Of a stretch of DNA of 7,152 nucleotides, positions 1-5,364 are shown piece by piece. The position numbers and the translations under genes were made by a program. The first letter of the stretch is position 1. Each line of letters opens with the position of its first letter. The notes under the pieces are model-generated. The model saw nothing but the letters and a program-made list of their open reading frames with translations, was not told the origin of the DNA and made no database searches. Origin of the DNA: an uncultured Armatimonadota bacterium (GTDB taxonomy: Bacteria > Armatimonadota > Fimbriimonadia > Fimbriimonadales > Fimbriimonadaceae); NCBI GenBank assembly GCA_946478935.1, contig CAMLEL010000120.1, positions 1 through 7,152 on the forward strand, given 5' to 3'.

Positions 1-1
1 G

Positions 2-2254
2 TGGCTTTCGAGCAAGGCAGATGTTCCATGCCCGGTCTTTGTCCATTCCGTTCGTTTGCCAAAGCCATTAAAAGCGGCCAAGGCTTACGTGGTCGGATTG
101 GGCCACTACGACCTCCTGGTGAATGGCAAGCGGCAGGGAAATGAATTCCTCAATCAACCGTGGTCTCAGTACGACAAAACACTCTACTGGCAGGAATTTG
201 ACGTCACCAAAGATCTCCGATCCGGACTGAATCAGTTGGAGTTTCAAATGGGAAATAGCTGGTATCGAGTTGCCCAGCCACCTCAGGGAAGATATGCAAA
301 GGGCGATGCCATGCCAGATTTCAGTGGAGATGCCCCGTACCTGCTGGGAGCCGTTTTCGAACTCGAATATGCAGACGGAAGCCGGGAACGCGTGACAACC
401 GACAAAAGCTGGAAATGGACGCATGGGCCCTATCTCCTTTCCCATGTATTCGCTGGTGAGGACTACGATGCCCGCCCCCAGGGACGGTACATGCAGCCCG
501 TCAAGATCGCAGCGGTTCCCAAAGCCCAGCTGCTCAAATCGAACCTGCCACCCTTTCGGGCGCTTCAAACGTTCCGAGCCACTCAGATCCTGAATCCGAA
601 GCCGGGCGAGTGGTCCTATGTCTTTCCACAAAACGCCATGGCGATTCTGCGATTTCGGGTGAGGGGCAAGTCGGGACAGACCGTCAAATTCCGACCCTCC
701 GAAGTCATGAATGCGAAGGGCCAGGTCGAACAGCTCAACCTATGGGGAGGTGATGCATCGGCCTCGTACACGCTCGCCGGTGGGAAATCGGAATCGCACG
801 AATGGCGCTTTTGGTATCACGGATTTCAGTTTGTCAAAGTCACCGGCGCTGTTCCCGCCGGAAAACCGAATCCAGATGACCTCCCAGTGTTGGAGGATCT
901 CCAAATGGTCCACGTTCGAACGGATAACGCTCAAACGGGCAGCTTCCGATCGAGCAGCGACTTGTACAACCGGATTCATAATTTGGTCGACTGGGCAATG
1001 CGATCGAACATGACCTTTGTCATGACGGACTGCCCGCATCGCGAAAAACTAGGCTGGCAAGAGCAGGTTCACTTGCTCGCCCGCACGTTCATGTACCGCT
1101 ACGATTGCAACGAGTGGTTCCACAAGATAGCGCGGGACTTACGGGATGCCCAGGTTCCGGATGGCCGATTTCCAACCGTCGCTCCAGACTATCTGGTGCG
1201 GCCGATCGACGATCAGTACAAGTTCACTGTGGAATGGGGCGCTTCAGGCGTGCTCATGCCTTGGCAGGCATATGAGTGGTATGGAGATACACGATTTCTG
1301 TCCGAAAACTACGACTCGATGCGCAAGTATGTAGATTGGCTGGAAAAGGACGCGCAAGATGGAATCGCCCGCAAAGGACTGGGAGATTGGTATGACTATG
1401 GCCACGGTCAATCGCCGGGTCCGAGCCGATACACTCCTACCGACCTTACTTCTACATGTATTTATGCGATGTGCGTTCAGGCGATGGCTGACAGCGCGCA
1501 AGTCCTTGGCAAGGCTGCCGACGTTCGCCGGTACCGTGCTTTGCACGAAGGTATCCGACAAGGTTTCTTGCGCAAGTTCTACAACGCCGGAACCAAGACT
1601 TTGGTCAATAGCGGCAGTGTCCAATCTGGTCATGCCATGGCCCTTTGCGCTGACCTGATTCCGCAAGCTGATCGCGCGGCCGTATTGGATGGGATCGTTC
1701 GAGAACTCCAATCGCGTGGCTACCAACAGACCGCGGGCGATGTCGGCCACCTCTTTTTCATTCGAGCACTCGCCGAAGCCGGTCGCTCTGACGTGCTGCA
1801 CAAGGTCTATTCGCGCACTGGAGTCGGATCCTACGGCGGAATTCTGGCTAAGGGCCTCACGACCATGCCAGAGACATGGGACGCGATTACGGTGGGGAGC
1901 AATTCCCTCAACCATTGCATGCTTGGGCACGTGATGGAGTGGTTTTATGGATGGGTTCTTGGCATCCGACAGGCGCCCGGGTCGGTGGGGTGGAAGGAGA
2001 TATTGATTGCGCCGGAATGGGGATCGTTGAGCGATGCTGCAGGACAGATCAGGGTGCCAACAGGCACGCTGTCCGTCAGTTGGAAGGCAGAAGCGTCCAA
2101 ATGGACAATCGATGCTGCCATCCCGCGCGGATCAGTGGGCTGGGTACCGACACGAGGCCGCGAAGTCAAAATGGATGGGCGGGCTGCGCAGATCGACGCG
2201 AAGCGCAAAATGGTTCGGGTGCCGCCTGGGCGGCACCGAATTGAGCTTGACTAG
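2..2254 (+). CDS. Alpha-L-rhamnosidase, GH78 family (5' end missing)
   Basis: This is a glycoside hydrolase that releases terminal alpha-L-rhamnose from plant polysaccharides or glycosides by an inverting mechanism. The frame is open from the window edge. The codons before the TTG at 56 already match the family's N-terminal beta-sandwich (a PVF..S.RLPKPLKAAKAYV pattern), so the true start lies upstream, probably with a signal peptide; 750 codons are visible. Counting from the codon at 2-4, the order is: N-terminal sandwich with GLGHYDLLVNGKR (about 30-50); second sandwich ending in WYHGFQFVKVTG (near 280); an alpha/alpha barrel with TDCPHREKLGW, whose Glu348 should be the general acid; and TMPETWD with Glu624 as likely general base, followed by SLNHCMLGHVMEWFYGW. 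A C-terminal beta domain closes the protein. After the acid motif it reads GWQEQVH rather than the common GWTGD, which marks a GH78 subgroup. The specific substrate is not known. The gene runs into dapL tail to tail. Confidence 0.92.
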   Translation, partial: WLSSKADVPCPVFVHSVRLPKPLKAAKAYVVGLGHYDLLVNGKRQGNEFLNQPWSQYDKTLYWQEFDVTKDLRSGLNQLEFQMGNSWYRVAQPPQGRYAKGDAMPDFSGDAPYLLGAVFELEYADGSRERVTTDKSWKWTHGPYLLSHVFAGEDYDARPQGRYMQPVKIAAVPKAQLLKSNLPPFRALQTFRATQILNPKPGEWSYVFPQNAMAILRFRVRGKSGQTVKFRPSEVMNAKGQVEQLNLWGGDASASYTLAGGKSESHEWRFWYHGFQFVKVTGAVPAGKPNPDDLPVLEDLQMVHVRTDNAQTGSFRSSSDLYNRIHNLVDWAMRSNMTFVMTDCPHREKLGWQEQVHLLARTFMYRYDCNEWFHKIARDLRDAQVPDGRFPTVAPDYLVRPIDDQYKFTVEWGASGVLMPWQAYEWYGDTRFLSENYDSMRKYVDWLEKDAQDGIARKGLGDWYDYGHGQSPGPSRYTPTDLTSTCIYAMCVQAMADSAQVLGKAADVRRYRALHEGIRQGFLRKFYNAGTKTLVNSGSVQSGHAMALCADLIPQADRAAVLDGIVRELQSRGYQQTAGDVGHLFFIRALAEAGRSDVLHKVYSRTGVGSYGGILAKGLTTMPETWDAITVGSNSLNHCMLGHVMEWFYGWVLGIRQAPGSVGWKEILIAPEWGSLSDAAGQIRVPTGTLSVSWKAEASKWTIDAAIPRGSVGWVPTRGREVKMDGRAAQIDAKRKMVRVPPGRHRIELD

Positions 2255-3453
2255 CGTGCCACGGCTGTTCCAGAAGGGATCAGTCCGGATTCTTTGATCC
2301 GAACGACGGCTTCCTGGAATCGCGAACCATCCGTGTCTCCAAGCAAGGTCAAAGACATGCGCACGTAACCTTCTCCCTGATCTCCGTATCCATTTCCAGG
2401 GATCATGACGATATTCGCCTCTTTGAGAACAGCCGCCGCGAATTCTGCGCTGGTCATGTCCTGACGGGGAACCTTGGCCCAAACGTAGAATGCGGATTTT
2501 GGTTTTTCAATTTGCCAACCGATTTCGTTCAACCCATCGCACAGCAGGTCACGGCGACGCTGATACATGTCGATCGTGTGCTTGTTGTCGACATTCCGCA
2601 AAGCTTCGGCGCCCGCTTCGGCAATCGCGGGGAACTGCTTACTGTCGATGTTTGATTTCAATCTTTGGAGATTGTTGACCGCATCCTGATTGCCGAGGGC
2701 GAACCCCAGTCGCCAGCCGGTCATGTTGTACATCTTGGAAAGCGAATGGAATTCAATGGCCACATCCTTGGCTCCTTCGACTTGCAACACCGTTGGATTT
2801 TTGTATCCGTCATACGCGACCGTGGCATAGGCCATGTCATTCACCAGAAGGATGTCGTGATCTCGGCAAAACCTAACAAGGTTCGCATAGAACTCTGGAG
2901 TCGCAACGGCGCCCGTTGGATTGTTTGGGTAGCAGACGTAAAAGAGCTTGGCTCGCCTCGCAACGTCAGTAGGAATATCTTCCAGGACTGGTAGGAATCC
3001 GTTCTCTTGTTTGAGAGCCACTTCATGCACGTCTCCACCGGCCATGAGCGTGTTGACCTTGTAAACGGTGTAGCCCGGATTCGGCACGATGCTGACATCT
3101 CCGGGATCGATGTAGGTCCATGCCAGGTGGGCCAAACCTTCTTTGGAGCCGATCAACTGCACAACTTCGGTCGAAGGGTTGATCGAGACTCCAAACTCCT
3201 TCTCATACCATTCGCTGGCCGCCTCCAAGAAGCTTGTCCAGCCACGAGGAGTCTCATCATATCGGTGGGTACCAGGGTTCTGAACTGACTTGCAGAGGGC
3301 CTCGATCACGGGTTGAGGAGTCGGTAGGTCCGGATCTCCAATGCCGAGGTCGATAATATCGGCTCCGCTCGCAATCGCCTCGTTCTTGATGCGCGAAATC
3401 TCGGCAAAGAGATAGGGCGGAATCATATCTAGGCGCTTTGATCGTTGGGGCAT
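2251..3453 (-). CDS. dapL: LL-diaminopimelate aminotransferase (class I PLP aminotransferase)
   Basis: A fold-type I PLP aminotransferase of 400 residues. DapL enzymes convert tetrahydrodipicolinate directly to LL-2,6-diaminopimelate in the cytoplasm, with glutamate as amino donor, feeding lysine and peptidoglycan synthesis and bypassing the DapD/C/E steps. Visible landmarks are: N-terminal IPPYLFAEISRIK and LGIGDPDLPTP; YPNNPTG with Asn178; NDMAYA with Asp206 (pyridine nitrogen) and Tyr209; SLSKMYNMTGWRLGF with the PLP lysine Lys240 and Arg248; and Arg365 in YVRMSL as the substrate carboxylate arginine. The N-terminus and SLSK region resemble the shorter DapL class found in cyanobacteria and several other phyla. 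Related alanine or aspartate aminotransferases share these motifs, so the exact substrate is inferred. The ATG has no strong Shine-Dalgarno: AAAGG lies 12 nt away, and TAAAGT ends 6 nt before the ATG. It diverges from the haem protein gene. Confidence 0.82.
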   Translation of the reverse strand: MPQRSKRLDMIPPYLFAEISRIKNEAIASGADIIDLGIGDPDLPTPQPVIEALCKSVQNPGTHRYDETPRGWTSFLEAASEWYEKEFGVSINPSTEVVQLIGSKEGLAHLAWTYIDPGDVSIVPNPGYTVYKVNTLMAGGDVHEVALKQENGFLPVLEDIPTDVARRAKLFYVCYPNNPTGAVATPEFYANLVRFCRDHDILLVNDMAYATVAYDGYKNPTVLQVEGAKDVAIEFHSLSKMYNMTGWRLGFALGNQDAVNNLQRLKSNIDSKQFPAIAEAGAEALRNVDNKHTIDMYQRRRDLLCDGLNEIGWQIEKPKSAFYVWAKVPRQDMTSAEFAAAVLKEANIVMIPGNGYGDQGEGYVRMSLTLLGDTDGSRFQEAVVRIKESGLIPSGTAVAR

Positions 3454-3459
3454 CTGGAA

Positions 3460-3465
3460 ACTTTA
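3460..3465 (-). promoter_or_regulatory. Candidate -10 element of dapL (leaderless type)
   Basis: On the minus strand the hexamer TAAAGT (4 of 6 with TATAAT; fits TANNNT) ends 6 nt before the dapL ATG. Transcription would begin at or next to the A of the start codon. A possible -35, TTGAAC at 3480-3485, lies only 14 bp away, which is short. The assignment rests on position and on the same arrangement at other genes in the window. Confidence 0.35.
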
Positions 3466-3479
3466 CCTTTGGCGAAACC

Positions 3480-3503
3480 GTTCAATAGAACAAACGTCCG
3501 GAC
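3480..3503. promoter_or_regulatory. Paired palindromes in the dapL / haem-protein divergent spacer (possible operator)
   Basis: The 81-bp spacer holds two perfect short palindromes close together: GTTC-AATA-GAAC at 3480-3491 and GTCCGGAC at 3496-3503. They lie midway between two divergent starts, where a regulator could act on both genes. No known operator consensus is matched with confidence: GTTC-N4-GAAC is the reverse arrangement of the Gram-positive LexA half-sites. Palindromes of this size also occur by chance. Confidence 0.2.
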
Positions 3504-3523
3504 TTACGAAACTGACTTGCAGG

Positions 3524-3529
3524 TGTGAT
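3524..3529 (+). promoter_or_regulatory. Candidate -10 element or overlapping Shine-Dalgarno before the haem protein gene
   Basis: TGTGAT (4 of 6 with TATAAT) ends 5 nt before the ATG at 3535. The overlapping AGGTG at 3521-3525, 9 nt before the ATG, could instead serve as a ribosome binding site. The two readings exclude each other: one predicts a leaderless message and the other a leadered one. Confidence 0.25.
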
Positions 3530-3534
3530 CAAAA

Positions 3535-4401
3535 ATGGATAAAGGCAATCGATCATGGCTAATGTTTGGACTGGCGAGTTCCGCAGTCGCGACCAGTGCA
3601 GTCTTGGTAGGAATGAGCCATCCGGCTCCGACGAAGACGAGTGATCCCAAAGCCATCAAGGGGTTCTCTTCCCGGGAGCTGTCGGCCAAAGACATTCTGA
3701 AGAGTGAACTCGTAAGACGATTCACCGACCGCCAAAACGTGGACTTCGGTATCAGCCGCGTTATTCGACCCGGAACCAGGCTGCATCTCAGCCCGCTCAT
3801 GAACATGCAGCGAACACGGACGAAAGCGAGTAATGACAGCTATCGCAAGAAACCGGACGGCACATACGAGTTATTTGTCGAGGGTGAGTGGATCAACTCA
3901 AATTTGGTTAAGCCACTCCTAAGTCCTGAGAATGACCGTGAAACAGAGGCTGTAAACACCTTCAAGTCGGCTAAAACCGATGTGGCAATTTATACGGTCG
4001 GTCAGTTTGAGTTGGATACCGGCGAGGTTGCGGCGATCGATCCAAACGCTGTCAATCTGAGGCAACCCCCGTACAGCGGATTCCAATGGGGTCGTTATGA
4101 CTCCCTGCGAGCAAAAGGACCCGCATACGTTTCCCAAAAGTCAACGGTTGCTCCCCGGGCTCACGAGGTTGTCGATTTCGGACGACGCGCCTGGGCAAGC
4201 AAACAGATGGACTTCGTTCAGGAAGGCAAGGATGGCTGGGTGTATTTCGCACATCGTGTCGATGCGCCAGACATGAGCTGTGGGAAATGCCATGGAGACC
4301 GAACCTTCACGCGCAATGGAGAGCGGGTCAACCTGAAAGGCGCTGTCCAAAAGGAAGGGGACGGAGTCGGGCTGTTCGTCATTGCAATGCGTCGGAAATA
4401 G
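3535..4401 (+). CDS. Exported protein with a single c-type haem motif, family uncertain
   Basis: The protein has 288 residues. It begins with a short basic stretch and a hydrophobic segment (about residues 8-27) that should act as a signal peptide or membrane anchor. There is no lipobox. The rest is hydrophilic and should face the periplasm. One CxxCH motif is present, C249-G-K-C252-H253, for covalent attachment of one haem c, with His253 as axial ligand. The motif sits about 35 residues from the C-terminus and is followed by a glycine-rich GDGVGLFVIAMR ending. This layout (aromatic strand GWVYFAHRV, then CxxCHGD, then a final hydrophobic strand) resembles the haem-binding Cache-like domain of the Tll0287/DUF3365 type, but I cannot confirm that. 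The sixth ligand is not evident; His210 and His240 are candidates. Residues 60-200 match no family I recognise. A stop codon directly upstream in frame (3526-3528) makes the ATG at 3535 the first possible ATG. No electron-transfer partner or cytochrome maturation gene is adjacent. The role could be redox sensing or electron transfer. Confidence 0.75.
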   Translation: MDKGNRSWLMFGLASSAVATSAVLVGMSHPAPTKTSDPKAIKGFSSRELSAKDILKSELVRRFTDRQNVDFGISRVIRPGTRLHLSPLMNMQRTRTKASNDSYRKKPDGTYELFVEGEWINSNLVKPLLSPENDRETEAVNTFKSAKTDVAIYTVGQFELDTGEVAAIDPNAVNLRQPPYSGFQWGRYDSLRAKGPAYVSQKSTVAPRAHEVVDFGRRAWASKQMDFVQEGKDGWVYFAHRVDAPDMSCGKCHGDRTFTRNGERVNLKGAVQKEGDGVGLFVIAMRRK

Positions 4402-4435
4402 TTCTTGGCAGTCCGGATCGTCTGGGTGCCTGAGG

Positions 4436-4441
4436 TAGAAT
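4436..4441 (+). promoter_or_regulatory. Candidate -10 element of the tRNA-Pro gene
   Basis: TAGAAT matches five of six positions of TATAAT and ends 11 nt before the first base of the mature tRNA, giving a leader of about 4-6 nt. No good -35 lies at 16-18 bp; TTGGCA at 4405-4410 is 25 bp away, too far for a standard sigma-70 pair. The tRNA could also be read through from the gene ending at 4401. Confidence 0.4.
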
Positions 4442-4452
4442 AACGTTCCCGT

Positions 4453-4528
4453 CGGGGCGTGGCGCAGTTGGTAGCGCGCGTGCTTTGGGAGCATGAGGTC
4501 GCACGTTCGAATCGTGTCGCCCCGACCA
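4453..4528 (+). tRNA. tRNA-Pro (anticodon UGG)
   Basis: A full cloverleaf can be drawn. The acceptor stem CGGGGCG pairs with CGCCCCG (7 of 7). The D stem is GCGC/GCGC with loop AGTTGGTA. The anticodon stem is CGTGC/GCATG (one G-U) with loop TTTGGGA, giving anticodon TGG at 4486-4488 and a purine G37. The variable loop is AGGTC. The T stem is GCACG/CGTGT (one G-U) with loop TTCGAAT. Discriminator A73 (4525) is followed by an encoded CCA (4526-4528). Base pair C1-G72, A73, G35 and G36 are the proline identity elements. It reads CCA codons, and probably other CCN codons by wobble. Only 11 bp separate it from the stop of the convergent gene. Confidence 0.97.
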
Positions 4529-4539
4529 CCACGATCGGC

Positions 4540-5304
4540 TCAGAATCCGAACGTCAATCCAACAAAGAGGTATTTCCCTCGAATCAGGCCCAGATTCAAG
4601 CCGCCAACGTATTGCCGAGAAAACTGCGGATGCCATGCGATTCCAACATTGAAGTTGAAACCATCGTGTTCGCCATAAACTGAGACCGAATCGTTAATAT
4701 TCCAACTGGCGCCCGCGAATCCAAAGCGAAAGCGATTGGTTCCCAATCCTGCAGTCACGTGGACCCGTTCCGTCGCTGGATAGGTTCCGGCAACGAAGAA
4801 TGATCGGCTGGAGAGGTGCTCGACATCATCTATTGCGTCGCCACTGGCCCCACCATCGCCGACGAGATCTTGAACTCCCACGGAGTAGCCGACCTTTCCA
4901 GGGATCGGTGGCTGATACTGGAGGTTCACAACATTGTCCAATGTGCCGCTAAGCACCATGTATCCGATCGTTGCTCGCCCCCACCTACCGTCGAATCCAG
5001 CTAACGCCCAAGCGGTCCCGTTGCCGAAGTCGGTCGTGTTTTCGCTGCTGAATCCCAATGAGTCACCGGTGAAGGATCCGCCGAGCAAGTAATTGTCTCG
5101 CGCGAACGAGTACCCGACTGGGATGCTCAGCGAGATCGCGCCACGAGGGCCCAACCGGCCAGCCTCATCGACTGGCATTCCGGAACCAGGCATGCCAGAT
5201 GTAGTCCTGAACTGCGGATATTGGCGATACCCAATCAGCTCGCTCTGACAGAGCGCCAATTGTGTGAAGACGAATCCAGCGACAAGCAGCAGTAACCGCA
5301 ACAT
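4540..5304 (-). CDS. Outer-membrane beta-barrel-type protein, YjbH-like C-terminal part
   Basis: The protein has 254 residues. It starts with a clear signal peptide (MLRLLLLVAGFVFTQLALC) with likely cleavage after A-L-C at residue 19; the residue before the cysteine is Leu, so this is not a good lipobox. The mature part alternates hydrophobic and polar residues with many aromatic and glycine positions, as in beta-strands of an outer-membrane barrel. It ends with a strand finishing in Phe (LFVGLTFGF), as outer-membrane assembly signals do. The segment VYGEHDGFNFNVGIAW resembles the conserved strand of YjbH-type barrel proteins linked to exopolysaccharide export, but the protein is much shorter than full YjbH proteins. 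A simple secreted beta-rich protein is the alternative. No exopolysaccharide gene is nearby, so the cargo or function is unknown. The start was chosen for the signal peptide. An AGG lies only 2 nt from the ATG, so the ribosome site is weak. It diverges from mccB. Confidence 0.7.
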   Translation of the reverse strand: MLRLLLLVAGFVFTQLALCQSELIGYRQYPQFRTTSGMPGSGMPVDEAGRLGPRGAISLSIPVGYSFARDNYLLGGSFTGDSLGFSSENTTDFGNGTAWALAGFDGRWGRATIGYMVLSGTLDNVVNLQYQPPIPGKVGYSVGVQDLVGDGGASGDAIDDVEHLSSRSFFVAGTYPATERVHVTAGLGTNRFRFGFAGASWNINDSVSVYGEHDGFNFNVGIAWHPQFSRQYVGGLNLGLIRGKYLFVGLTFGF

Positions 5305-5350
5305 AACCTGATAGAAATACTGGCATTCTGCGGCCCGCTCTGCAGGTCGG

Positions 5351-5356
5351 TATGAT
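5351..5356 (+). promoter_or_regulatory. Candidate -10 element of mccB (leaderless type)
   Basis: TATGAT matches five of six bases of TATAAT and ends 8 nt before the mccB ATG. Initiation 7-9 nt downstream would fall on or just before the start codon. No Shine-Dalgarno sequence lies in the usual window; the bases directly before the ATG are AAACGCGC. No convincing -35 is present at 16-18 bp. Confidence 0.45.
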
Positions 5357-5364
5357 AAACGCGC

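Noticed and set aside
56..58. TTG as start codon of the rhamnosidase.
   Set aside because: The frame stays open to the left edge, and the residues before it match the family's N-terminal domain, so the gene starts outside the window.
1244..1930. A 228-codon open frame on the minus strand within the rhamnosidase.
   Set aside because: It lies wholly opposite a strongly conserved GH78 catalytic domain, shows no recognisable domain and has a composition typical of a shadow frame.
2665..2994. A 109-codon plus-strand frame inside dapL.
   Set aside because: It is antisense to the PLP-binding core of DapL, whose motifs are intact, and it has no features of its own.
4405..4410. TTGGCA as the -35 box of the tRNA promoter.
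   Set aside because: The spacing to the TAGAAT -10 box is 25 bp, well beyond the usual 16-18 bp.
4218..4532. Minus-strand open frame reading GATRFERATSCSQST, and a second frame at 4379-4636 reading GRHDSNVRPHAPKAR.
   Set aside because: These are the well-known false peptides produced by translating the antisense strand of a tRNA gene; here they cover the tRNA-Pro.
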